Assembly (NCBI GenBank): GCA_019114985.1
Contig: DXEM01000025.1
Location: 1 to 51,304 of the forward strand
From: Candidatus Anaerostipes excrementavium
Lineage (GTDB): Bacteria; Bacillota; Clostridia; Lachnospirales; Lachnospiraceae
Length of the DNA: 51,304 bases
Direction of reading: 5' to 3'
In this document: positions 7,179 to 14,745 of the stretch, in pieces
Layout of the letters: every line of letters starts with the position of its first letter
Numbering within the stretch: position 1 is the first letter of the stretch
Translations under genes and position numbers: made by a program
Notes under the pieces: generated by a model
Told to the model about the DNA's origin: nothing
Database searches by the model: none
Seen by the model: the letters and a program-made list of their open reading frames with translations, nothing else

Positions 7179-8558
7179 TTATTTCTCCACCCGTGACATC
7201 AATACGACCGTCTCCACATGTCCGCTGTGACTAAATTGGTCTACAACGCTGACCTTGCTGACCTGATAACCGTTTTCCCCTAAGATTTTCACATCTCTGG
7301 CCAGCGTTGCCGGATCGCAGCTTACATAGACGATTCGTTTCGGTTTCATCTGTACCATAGTATCCAGCAGTTTTTTATCGCAGCCTTTTCTCGGAGGATC
7401 TACCACAATGACGTCTGCGTAGACTCCATTTCTTTCATATTCCCGCGGCAGTACTTCCTCTGCTTTTCCAACAAAGAATTCTGCGTTTGTAATGTTGTTG
7501 ATTTTGGCATTTATCTTGGCATCATCAATCGCCGCCGGAACAATTTCTACACCATACACCTGCTTCGCCTTTTGTGCCAGAAACAAGGATATTGTACCAA
7601 TTCCACAGTACAGATCCCACACCGTCTCATCTCCGGTCAGCCCGGCATATTCCATTGCCTTTTCATATAAAACTTTCGTCTGCTTTGGATTCACCTGGAA
7701 AAATGACAACGGTCCAATCTGATAGCGTACATTGCCAATATCATCATAAATATAGGGCGGTCCGTACACTTCCTGAATCTGATCTCCCAGTATCTTGTTG
7801 GTTCTCTCACGATTCACATTGACACAAATGCTTGTCATTCCCTCGATCTCAAGCAGCGAATCCGTCAGCTGATCTAGGTTACGAAATTTCTTTTTGGTTC
7901 CATTGAGCACCAAACATACCATAACCTCTCCGGTAGAAAATCCAACTCTCGTTACGATATGACGAACCAGACCGTTTCCTGTCTTCTCATCATATGCTTG
8001 TATATGATTCTTTTCCATATGATCCAGAATCTTTTTCAAAATCCGCTGATTCACAGGATGCTGAATCGCACAATCAATACACGGAATAATCTGATGAGAT
8101 TTCCCTGCATAAAATCCTGCCACCAAATCACCTGCTTTGTTTACTCCTACCGGAAACTGGGCTTTATTGCGGTAATGATACGGTTCCTCCATGCCATAGA
8201 TCGGTTCCATCTTATCCTCAATATCTTTCAGACCTCCGATGCGTTCCAGGCAGTTCTTTACCTTACGAAATTTAAACTCCAATTGTTTTTCATAAGAAAG
8301 ATGCTGCAGGGTACAGCCGCCGCAGGGTCTTGCCACCGGACAAACCGGCGTCACACGGTCTTTGGATGGTTCTAATACCTTTTCTACGCGGGCATAGCCA
8401 TAATTTTTCTTTGTCTTTATGATTTTGGCCTGAACTCGGTCCCCAACCACAGCATTCTTTAAAAAGAGAGCATAGCCATCCACATGGCCGATGCCCTCTC
8501 CTTCATTTCCCATATCATCAATATAAACTTCTGCCATTTGATTTTTCTTAAATTCCAT
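7179..8558 (-). CDS. rlmD: 23S rRNA (uracil-C5) methyltransferase, RlmD/RumA family
   Basis: A 459-residue enzyme that transfers a methyl group from S-adenosylmethionine to C5 of a uridine in 23S rRNA. Domains: N-terminal TRAM RNA-binding domain (about 1-60), a 4Fe-4S cluster site with Cys73-x5-Cys79-x2-Cys82 and a later cysteine in IPCIDC, and a Rossmann methyltransferase domain with WDLYCGIGTISLFLA, VVDPPRKGCD and the nucleophile cysteine in YVSCDPATLARD; the catalytic glutamate is in SGHVETVVLM. The ATG at 8558 is preferred over a GTG two codons upstream because AGAGGTG is better placed. Gram-positive homologues may modify two sites (RlmCD), so the exact uridine is not settled. Lies eight bases after the exoribonuclease gene, probably one operon. 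Confidence 0.93.
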   Translation of the reverse strand: MEFKKNQMAEVYIDDMGNEGEGIGHVDGYALFLKNAVVGDRVQAKIIKTKKNYGYARVEKVLEPSKDRVTPVCPVARPCGGCTLQHLSYEKQLEFKFRKVKNCLERIGGLKDIEDKMEPIYGMEEPYHYRNKAQFPVGVNKAGDLVAGFYAGKSHQIIPCIDCAIQHPVNQRILKKILDHMEKNHIQAYDEKTGNGLVRHIVTRVGFSTGEVMVCLVLNGTKKKFRNLDQLTDSLLEIEGMTSICVNVNRERTNKILGDQIQEVYGPPYIYDDIGNVRYQIGPLSFFQVNPKQTKVLYEKAMEYAGLTGDETVWDLYCGIGTISLFLAQKAKQVYGVEIVPAAIDDAKINAKINNITNAEFFVGKAEEVLPREYERNGVYADVIVVDPPRKGCDKKLLDTMVQMKPKRIVYVSCDPATLARDVKILGENGYQVSKVSVVDQFSHSGHVETVVLMSRVEK

Positions 8559-8566
8559 ATCCACCT

Positions 8567-9508
8567 CTAAATTGATGTTTTTCGGATCCTAGTATCCAGC
8601 AGTCTCTGGAATCCGGACCATTCCTGGTCTTCCTTTTGCTTCTCAATAATCTCCGCGAATGTCTCCATTCTGGCATCTAAATTGTCAGCCTGGCTCAGGG
8701 CAATCGCTTCTAAAAGCGCCGGCTTCTTCGGTGAGCCAAATTCCAATTCTCCATGATGTGCCAGCATACAATGCTTCACTTCATTTGCCAGTTTCGGCGG
8801 AAATCCCGGTATCTGACGGATCAGACGGTCCAATTTCATAGCTCCCATAACAATATGTCCTACCAGCTGCCCTTCATCTGTATAATCATTTTCCGGGAAG
8901 CCGGACAGTTCTTCCACTTTTCCCATGTCATGCCAAAGAGCGCTCATAACGATCAGATCCCGGTTGATCTGAGGATAAAGAGCGGCGTAACTTTCACATA
9001 CTTTGGCCACAGACAGGCTATGCTCCAGCAGTCCTCCAATATAACCGTGATGGACACTCTTGGCTGCGGAATGTACCTTGAATTCCATCGCAAATTTTTT
9101 ATCTTCCACGAAGATCATCTCCGCAAGCTTCCTAAGATGCGGTTCCTTCGTTCTCTTTATCATACCAATTAATTCCTCGTACATGCCATCCATATCTTTT
9201 TTGGTGCTCGGCATGTAATCCGTCATCTGATATTCCCCATCCTGGGCTTTTCGGATTCTCTGAATATTCAGCTGATTGGAACCTTGATAGCTAGTTACCT
9301 GTCCTCTGACATGAATATAATCCATGGCTTCAAAATGTCCGATCGCATTGGTCAGCTCCCATACTTTCCCGTCAATCACTCCGGTCTTATCCTGCAAAGT
9401 CAAAGAATAATAGGACTTTCCATATTTTGATGTTCCCGGCGATTTGGTCTTGCACAAAAACACCTCAGAAACCTGATCGCCTTCCCTTAATTCACTAATA
9501 TATCTCAT
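8567..9508 (-). CDS. yhaM: YhaM-like 3'-5' exoribonuclease (OB-fold plus HD domain)
   Basis: A 313-residue protein, close to the 314 of Bacillus YhaM. Residues about 1-95 are an OB-fold nucleic-acid binding domain (YSLTLQDKTGVIDGKVWE, YIHVRGQVTSYQG), and residues about 140-300 an HD phosphohydrolase domain with GYIGGLLEHSLSV, the metal-binding LWHDMGKVEEL, and HCMLAHHGELEFGSP. The family degrades RNA, and can act on single-stranded DNA, from the 3' end in a metal-dependent way. The ATG at 9508 has AGAGAGG upstream; earlier frame residues overlap the divergent promoter region. Transcribed away from the TetR cassette and towards the rRNA methyltransferase gene. Confidence 0.9.
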   Translation of the reverse strand: MRYISELREGDQVSEVFLCKTKSPGTSKYGKSYYSLTLQDKTGVIDGKVWELTNAIGHFEAMDYIHVRGQVTSYQGSNQLNIQRIRKAQDGEYQMTDYMPSTKKDMDGMYEELIGMIKRTKEPHLRKLAEMIFVEDKKFAMEFKVHSAAKSVHHGYIGGLLEHSLSVAKVCESYAALYPQINRDLIVMSALWHDMGKVEELSGFPENDYTDEGQLVGHIVMGAMKLDRLIRQIPGFPPKLANEVKHCMLAHHGELEFGSPKKPALLEAIALSQADNLDARMETFAEIIEKQKEDQEWSGFQRLLDTRIRKTSI

Positions 9509-9656
9509 AATACTGCCTCTCTCATGTATAATCATTTCGTACTTTTATGCACGCTTTTACATTTCATTATGCCACAGATTCCTGCCAAAATCCATATGAA
9601 AAGGCACGAATCTTCTCCCTGTCAAAAAATATTTCCATACGGACACTTCCTTTCAC

Positions 9657-9685
9657 TTGACAAACTCCATTTCCCGTATTATATT
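9657..9685 (+). promoter_or_regulatory. Promoter of the first TetR gene
   Basis: A perfect -35 TTGACA (9657-9662), 17-base spacer and -10 TATATT (9680-9685), 48 bases before the TetR start. The -10 overlaps the large palindrome at 9682-9719, which suits repression by the TetR protein itself. Confidence 0.8.
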
Positions 9686-9719
9686 GATAATAAGATTATC
9701 GATAATCTCATTATCAATA
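9682..9719. promoter_or_regulatory. Near-perfect 38-bp palindrome, probable TetR operator
   Basis: The left arm TATTGATAATAAGATTATC and the right arm GATAATCTCATTATCAATA are complementary except for one symmetric pair; the centre is ATCGAT at 9698-9703. It covers the -10 hexamer and the transcription start and ends two bases before the AGGAGG of the TetR gene. Its position and length suit binding of one or two TetR dimers for autorepression. Confidence 0.75.
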
Positions 9720-9733
9720 GGAGGAAAGATTTT

Positions 9734-10357
9734 ATGGCTGTACCAGACCATTCCATTGATCCCAAAATTTTAGAAAGTGCCAGAAACGAATTTCTTTCCA
9801 AGGGATTTCAAAAAGCTTCCTTAAAAGAAATCTGCGGCAGCGCCGGTGTAACAACCGGTGCTCTTTATAAACGGTATAAGGGCAAAGAAGACCTATTCTG
9901 TGCTGTTGTAGAACAAACAGTCGATGACTTATACGCCGTAGCTAATAAACGCGGAGGCAAAGATCCGTCTTCCATGACCGACGCAGAACTTATCAAAGCC
10001 TGGGACATGGACAGCTCGGATATGATGTGGTGGTTCCAATTTCTCTACGAACGAAACGATGATTTTGTCCTGCTGCTTACTTGTGCGCAGGGCACGCGCT
10101 ATTCTAACTTTCAGCATGACTGGGTAGAGATCCTGACCAAAGCCACCAGCGCGTTTCTTGCAGAAGCCCAGCGCCGAGGTCTTTGCCGAAAGGACATGGA
10201 TGACACAGAACTTCACATCCTGCTTTCTGCCTTTTGGACCACGATCTATGAACCTTTCATCCACCATTTTACCTGGGAGCAAATAGAAGCCCACTGCCGC
10301 GTTGTTTGCCGTTTGTTCAATTGGTACGATGCGCTGGAATTTCGACTCCCTGAATAA
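9734..10357 (+). CDS. TetR/AcrR family regulator (cassette 1)
   Basis: A 207-residue regulator. The helix-turn-helix is in residues about 12-60: ILESARNEFLSKGFQKASLK, then AGVTTGALYKRYKGKEDLF. The rest is the ligand-binding, dimerising domain, rich in aromatic residues (MMWWFQFLYERNDDF, SAFWTTIYEPFIHHFTW). The ATG at 9734 has AGGAGG upstream; the open frame continues far upstream but without a ribosome site and across the promoter. It is expected to repress itself through the palindrome over its promoter and to control the ABC pair downstream. A second TetR gene of the same layout lies before the second ABC pair. Confidence 0.92.
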   Translation: MAVPDHSIDPKILESARNEFLSKGFQKASLKEICGSAGVTTGALYKRYKGKEDLFCAVVEQTVDDLYAVANKRGGKDPSSMTDAELIKAWDMDSSDMMWWFQFLYERNDDFVLLLTCAQGTRYSNFQHDWVEILTKATSAFLAEAQRRGLCRKDMDDTELHILLSAFWTTIYEPFIHHFTWEQIEAHCRVVCRLFNWYDALEFRLPE

Positions 10358-10384
10358 ACCCTCGCTGCTATCGGGGGTTTTTCT
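10358..10384 (+). terminator. Terminator between TetR 1 and ABC pair 1
   Basis: ACCCTCG and CGGGGGT form a seven-pair stem (one G-U) with loop CTGCTAT, then TTTTTC. It starts directly after the TetR stop codon, so only part of the transcripts may reach the ABC genes. Confidence 0.7.
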
Positions 10385-10395
10385 TTCCACAATCA

Positions 10396-10411
10396 GTTAG
10401 TTATTTCTAAC
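10396..10411. promoter_or_regulatory. GTTAG-N6-CTAAC inverted repeat before ABC pair 1
   Basis: GTTAG (10396-10400) and CTAAC (10407-10411) within CAGTTAGTTATTTCTAACC. Nearly the same element stands at 14713-14728 before the second ABC pair, also after a terminator and just upstream of the ribosome site. The conservation suggests a shared operator. The half-sites resemble those of DtxR/IdeR iron boxes, but the spacing is wider, so this link is only a guess. Confidence 0.5.
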
Positions 10412-10437
10412 CCACAGCAATAAAGGAGGTTACCACT

Positions 10438-12186
10438 GTGTTCAAAAAAGTTTTAGAATATGCAGGCGACGAACGGAAGACTACTTATGTTTCCATGGTC
10501 GTTATGCTTCTTGGCATTATGATGAGCGTTCTTCCCTTTTTATTTATCTATCAGCTGATTCGTCCGCTGCTGCTTCATGAAATGATCGATGCTTCCTATA
10601 TTTTCCGAAGAGTTTTTGCCATTGCAGCATGCGGTATCCTGTATGCCATATTTTATGTAAAAGGGTTATCTCTTTCTCATCGCGCAGCTTACAACACTCT
10701 AAAAAATCTGCGTCTTTCTCTTCAGGAGAAAATGGAAAAACAACCTTTAGGTGTAATCCAGGAAACAGGTGTCGGCGCGCTCAAAAAAAGATTAATCGAT
10801 GACATCGATTCGATTGAACTTCTCCTGGCTCATGCACTTCCGGAAGGTCTCGCCAATCTGGCAGTGCCGCTTTTCGTCTTTCTTGCTATGTTTTTTACAG
10901 ACTGGAAGCTGGCTCTCTTATCTCTCTGCTCCCTGCCTTTGGGATTGGTCGCTATGATGGCCATGTACAGAGCAGGAACCAGCAAAATGGGGGCTTATTA
11001 TACCGCCGCACAAAAAATGAATAATACCATTGTAGAATACATCAACGGCATGGAAGTCGTTAAAGTCTTTAACCGAGACGGGGACTCCTACAAACGTTTT
11101 GAGCAGGATGTCCGCGGCTATCGGGACTTTACTCTGGAATGGTATAAAGTCTGCTGGCCATGGATGGCGCTTTATAACAGCATCCTGCCTTGCGTCGCTC
11201 TTTTTACCCTGCCAATTGGTTCTTATCTGGTTCTTTGCGGAGATTCTTCTCTGCCGGATCTGGCTCTGATGCTGTGCATGTCTTTTGGAATCGGCGCACC
11301 TCTTTTACGAGCTCTGAGTTTTATGTCTACCTTGCCTCAGATCAACTATAAGATCACAGCTCTGGAAGAGCTGATGAGTGCGCCGCCTCTGAAACAGACA
11401 GCAGCGCCTTTTATTGGAAACCGCCATGATATCAAATTCCACAACATTCATTTTGCTTACAAGGAAGAGGAAGTCCTCCATGGCATTTCACTTACCATCC
11501 CCAAAGGCAGTTTCACCGCGCTGGTTGGAGAATCCGGCAGCGGAAAATCCACACTAGCCAAACTCTTGGTACACTATTACGATCCCACCGGCGGAACTGT
11601 TCAGATTGGCGGTCAGGACATCCAACAGATGAGTTTAGAAGCTTTAAATGACCAAATTTCTTATGTCTCTCAAGAACAATTTTTGTTTCACATGAGCTTG
11701 TTGGAAAATATTCGTCTAGGCAAACCGAATGCTTCTGACGAAGAAGTAATGCAGGCTGCCGAAAAAGCACAATGCCGGGAATTTCTTGACCGCCTTCCCG
11801 AAGGCATCCATACCATTGCCGGAGACGGCGGCAAACAGCTTTCCGGAGGAGAACGCCAGCGCATCTCCATTGCCCGTGCTATCTTAAAAGATGCCCCAAT
11901 CATCGTCTTGGATGAAGCTACCGCATTTATGGACCCCGAGAATGAAGAAAAAATGAATCGAGCTATTGCAGAAATCATTCGCGGAAAGACTGTGATCGTA
12001 ATCGCTCACCGCCTTCCTTCTATTGTGGGAGCAAATCAAATCTGCGTACTAAACAAGGGAAAAATTGCTGACACAGGTACTCATGAAGAACTGCTGAAAC
12101 GCTGCCCGGAATATCAAAAATTATGGCGTGCAGCGAAAGACAGCGCTCAGTGGAGCGTCAATGTGAAAGGAGGTCACACATTATGA
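10438..12186 (+). CDS. ABC exporter half-transporter, ATPase-permease (cassette 1, subunit A)
   Basis: A 582-residue fusion of a six-helix type IV (exporter-fold) membrane domain (about 1-315) and an ATPase domain (about 330-575). Motifs: Walker A GESGSGKSTLA, Q-loop YVSQEQFLF, signature LSGGERQRISIARA, Walker B IIVLDEAT with catalytic glutamate, D-loop as FMDPEN, and H-loop IAHRL. The membrane domain has the IrtA/YbtP flavour (NNTIVEYINGMEVVKVFNRD). Start is GTG at 10438 behind AAAGGAGG. Its stop overlaps the start of the second half-transporter by four bases, so the two form a heterodimer. Substrate unknown; relatives include siderophore importers built on the exporter fold as well as drug and peptide exporters. 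Confidence 0.93.
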   Translation: MFKKVLEYAGDERKTTYVSMVVMLLGIMMSVLPFLFIYQLIRPLLLHEMIDASYIFRRVFAIAACGILYAIFYVKGLSLSHRAAYNTLKNLRLSLQEKMEKQPLGVIQETGVGALKKRLIDDIDSIELLLAHALPEGLANLAVPLFVFLAMFFTDWKLALLSLCSLPLGLVAMMAMYRAGTSKMGAYYTAAQKMNNTIVEYINGMEVVKVFNRDGDSYKRFEQDVRGYRDFTLEWYKVCWPWMALYNSILPCVALFTLPIGSYLVLCGDSSLPDLALMLCMSFGIGAPLLRALSFMSTLPQINYKITALEELMSAPPLKQTAAPFIGNRHDIKFHNIHFAYKEEEVLHGISLTIPKGSFTALVGESGSGKSTLAKLLVHYYDPTGGTVQIGGQDIQQMSLEALNDQISYVSQEQFLFHMSLLENIRLGKPNASDEEVMQAAEKAQCREFLDRLPEGIHTIAGDGGKQLSGGERQRISIARAILKDAPIIVLDEATAFMDPENEEKMNRAIAEIIRGKTVIVIAHRLPSIVGANQICVLNKGKIADTGTHEELLKRCPEYQKLWRAAKDSAQWSVNVKGGHTL

Positions 12187-13931
12187 TTTCATTGTTGAGA
12201 CGTATTTTGGCAGTATCCGGACGCTATAAGAAACGAATCCAGATTGCCTTTTTATTTTCTTTCTTAAAATCTCTGATGTCCAAGGCTCCGATTATGCTGG
12301 CTTTCCTTGCCCTGTCAGACTTTTATCATCATACAATTTCTGTCTCTGACTGCTTCCGGTACGGCATTGGAATGGTCGTTTGTGTTTTGCTGCAGGTGAT
12401 CTTCCACCACATTGCCGACCGTCTTCAATCCGCAGCAGGATTTATGGTATTTTCTGACATGCGAATGGATTTGGGCGCACACCTGCGCCGCATGCCTATG
12501 GGTTATTTTACGGAAGGAAATATCGGAAAAATCAGTTCCGTCCTTTCTTCTGATATGGTATTTATCGAGGAAAACTGTATGACAGTGCTGGCCGACATGA
12601 TGAGCTATCTTTTTGCCGAAACCATCATGGTCGTATTCCTGCTCTTTTTTAACATTTGGATTGGCCTTGCCGCTTTGATCATAATCGGCATCATCCTGCT
12701 GATCTCCAAAGGCATGAAGAAAGAAGCCCTGCAGGATTCCAAAGACCGGCAGGAACAAAATGAACACCTTACCGACGCAGTTTTAGATTTCCTAGAAGGC
12801 TTCGCTATCATGAAATCGTATAATCTTCTGGGGGAGAAATCCAAACAGCTTACGGAAAATTTCAAAAACAGCTGTGAAACTAATATTCAGTTTGAGGAAA
12901 ATCATTCGCCGTGGCAGCGGTGGCTGAATATTATATACGGACTCGGTGCGGCAGTTATTGCCGGTTTAACCATGTATCTGGGCTGCCGGTCTTTACTGGA
13001 CGTTGTATCTCAGATAGGAATCATGCTGTTCGTTTTCGATTTATTCGGACCTTTAAAAGCTTTTTACTCCCAGGCTACCAGACTAACCGTAATGAATAGC
13101 TGTATGGATCGAATTGAAGAAGTATTTGCCGAGCAGGAACTTCCAAATACCGGAATAGAGACGATTCCAAAAGCCGGACAAATGCCGGAAGCAGAATTTC
13201 AAAATGTTTGTTTTGCCTACGGAGAAAAAGAAGTGCTGCATCATATCTCCTTCCGTCTTGAAAAAAATCAAATGACAGCCCTAATCGGTCCTTCCGGAGG
13301 CGGCAAATCAACCGTTGCCAATCTTCTGACTCGTTTTTGGGATGTAAAATCCGGCCGGGTTCTGGTACGTGGAAAAGATATCCGTAATGTCAAACTCGCG
13401 GATCTGATGGATCACATCAGTATGGTCTTCCAACGTGTATATCTCTTTCAGGACACAATCTACAACAACATCGCTATGGGGCACGCCAGCCGGGAAGAAG
13501 TTCTGGAGGCTGCCAGAAAAGCTCGCTGTTATGATTTTATCATGAATCTTCCAAAAGGATTCGATACCGTAATCGGCGAGGGCGGAGAAAGCTTGTCCGG
13601 CGGAGAAAAACAGCGAATTTCCATCGCCAGATGCATTTTAAAAGACGCCCCGATCGTCATTTTGGATGAAGCGACTTCCAGTGTAGATGCCGATAATGAA
13701 AGCTATATCCAGCAGGCCATCACAGAACTCTGCAAAGGAAAAACTTTGCTGGTCATTGCCCACCGGCTCAATACTGTCCGAGATGCAGATCAGATACTGG
13801 CAGTCGCCAACGGAAGAATCGTACAATCCGGTACCCACGAAGAATTAATGAACGCAGGAGGACTATACCGAGATTTTGTTACTGCGCGAAAACACAGCCA
13901 AGGATGGAGCCAGACGTATTTGTTATCTTAA
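12183..13931 (+). CDS. ABC exporter half-transporter, ATPase-permease (cassette 1, subunit B)
   Basis: Also 582 residues, with the same membrane-ATPase layout. Motifs: Walker A GPSGGGKSTVA, Q-loop MVFQRVYLFQ, signature LSGGEKQRISIARC, Walker B IVILDEATSSVD, H-loop IAHRL. The membrane domain carries MRMDLGAHLRRMPMGYFTEGNIGKI, typical of the partner subunit in such pairs. The ATG at 12183 shares ATGA with the upstream stop and has AAAGGAGG before it; the longer open frame upstream lies within the first gene. Both subunits keep a catalytic glutamate, so both ATP sites may be active. Confidence 0.93.
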   Translation: MISLLRRILAVSGRYKKRIQIAFLFSFLKSLMSKAPIMLAFLALSDFYHHTISVSDCFRYGIGMVVCVLLQVIFHHIADRLQSAAGFMVFSDMRMDLGAHLRRMPMGYFTEGNIGKISSVLSSDMVFIEENCMTVLADMMSYLFAETIMVVFLLFFNIWIGLAALIIIGIILLISKGMKKEALQDSKDRQEQNEHLTDAVLDFLEGFAIMKSYNLLGEKSKQLTENFKNSCETNIQFEENHSPWQRWLNIIYGLGAAVIAGLTMYLGCRSLLDVVSQIGIMLFVFDLFGPLKAFYSQATRLTVMNSCMDRIEEVFAEQELPNTGIETIPKAGQMPEAEFQNVCFAYGEKEVLHHISFRLEKNQMTALIGPSGGGKSTVANLLTRFWDVKSGRVLVRGKDIRNVKLADLMDHISMVFQRVYLFQDTIYNNIAMGHASREEVLEAARKARCYDFIMNLPKGFDTVIGEGGESLSGGEKQRISIARCILKDAPIVILDEATSSVDADNESYIQQAITELCKGKTLLVIAHRLNTVRDADQILAVANGRIVQSGTHEELMNAGGLYRDFVTARKHSQGWSQTYLLS

Positions 13932-13947
13932 CTGATTCTTTTTCTCC

Positions 13948-13976
13948 TTGACAACTTTTACAAGCTGTTCTATAAT
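13948..13976 (+). promoter_or_regulatory. Consensus promoter of the second TetR gene
   Basis: Perfect -35 TTGACA (13948-13953) and -10 TATAAT (13971-13976) with the ideal 17-base spacer, 17 bases after the stop of ABC 1B. Such a strong promoter fits a gene held down by a repressor. Confidence 0.85.
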
Positions 13977-13985
13977 CAAAACAGT

Positions 13986-14006
13986 GTTATGAAACAACGT
14001 TATGAA
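13986..14006. promoter_or_regulatory. Direct repeat GTTATGAA, possible operator of TetR 2
   Basis: GTTATGAA occurs at 13986-13993 and 13999-14006, 13 bases apart, right after the -10 box. Small palindromes AACAGTGTT and AACGTT overlap it. Nothing like the 38-bp palindrome of cassette 1 is present, so the two TetR proteins probably see different sites. Confidence 0.4.
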
Positions 14007-14022
14007 TGAAGGAGGGAGTCCT

Positions 14023-14652
14023 TTGGCAAAGCAGATCAAGGGTGTTTATGAGGCGGTGCTGGCGTGCGCCAAAAAAGAATTTTTAGAAAAAGGCTTTAAA
14101 GATGCTTCTCTTCGTACCATCGCACAAAATGCCCATACCAGCACTGGATCCATTTATACAAGATTCCATGATAAAGAAGGACTGTTCCAAGCTGTCGCGG
14201 AACCGGCAGCTACGGAACTAAAGAAAATGTTCCTTGATATTCAAGAGACTTTTCATCAGTTTGGCGAAGATGAACAACGCGCTGAGATGGGGCAGTACAC
14301 TGCACGGGAAATGGGTCATATGCTGGATTATATTTATGATCATTTTGACGAATTCAAGATTCTGCTGGATGCCTCTTACGGCACTCGCTTTGATAAATTT
14401 ATCGATGAGCTGGTGGAAATCGAGGTCGACTACACCTACAAATACATGGAAGTCATCGGATGTGAAAGCGTAACATCCGGTCTGGTGACAGAAGAATTTG
14501 TTCACATCGTTGTCACCGCTTATTTCAACGGCATGTTCGAGATCGTACGCCACAACATGTCTAAGACAGACGCCCAAAAATATATTCATTTACTCAACCA
14601 ATACCATATGCAAGGTTTCTCCGTTATTTTCAATGCGGGGAAAGAATCCTGA
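14023..14652 (+). CDS. TetR/AcrR family regulator (cassette 2)
   Basis: About 209 residues. The helix-turn-helix region reads VLACAKKEFLEKGFKDASLR followed by AHTSTGSIYTRFHDKEGLF; the remainder is the variable ligand-binding domain. A TTG start at 14023 is preferred because AAGGAGGGAG lies about eight bases before it; an ATG seven codons upstream (14002) has no ribosome site and would lie in the repeat after the promoter. Similar in layout to the first TetR protein but clearly diverged outside the DNA-binding part. Expected to regulate itself and the following ABC pair. Confidence 0.9.
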   Translation: MAKQIKGVYEAVLACAKKEFLEKGFKDASLRTIAQNAHTSTGSIYTRFHDKEGLFQAVAEPAATELKKMFLDIQETFHQFGEDEQRAEMGQYTAREMGHMLDYIYDHFDEFKILLDASYGTRFDKFIDELVEIEVDYTYKYMEVIGCESVTSGLVTEEFVHIVVTAYFNGMFEIVRHNMSKTDAQKYIHLLNQYHMQGFSVIFNAGKES

Positions 14653-14661
14653 CAGATCATC

Positions 14662-14700
14662 AGACCGCTTCCCTTTCGGGCCCACGGATGCGGTCTTTTT
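14662..14700 (+). terminator. Terminator between TetR 2 and ABC pair 2
   Basis: AGACCGC (14662-14668) pairs with GCGGTCT (14690-14696), followed by TTTTT; a smaller CCC-tttc-GGG hairpin lies within the loop. It matches the position of the terminator in cassette 1. Confidence 0.75.
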
Positions 14701-14712
14701 ATAAAATCATCA

Positions 14713-14728
14713 GTTAGTTTTATCTAAC
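14713..14728. promoter_or_regulatory. GTTAG-N6-CTAAC inverted repeat before ABC pair 2
   Basis: GTTAG (14713-14717) and CTAAC (14724-14728) within CAGTTAGTTTTATCTAACC, ending just before AAAGGAGG. Second copy of the element at 10396-10411; only the spacer differs noticeably. Confidence 0.5.
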
Positions 14729-14745
14729 CAAAGGAGGGATATTTT

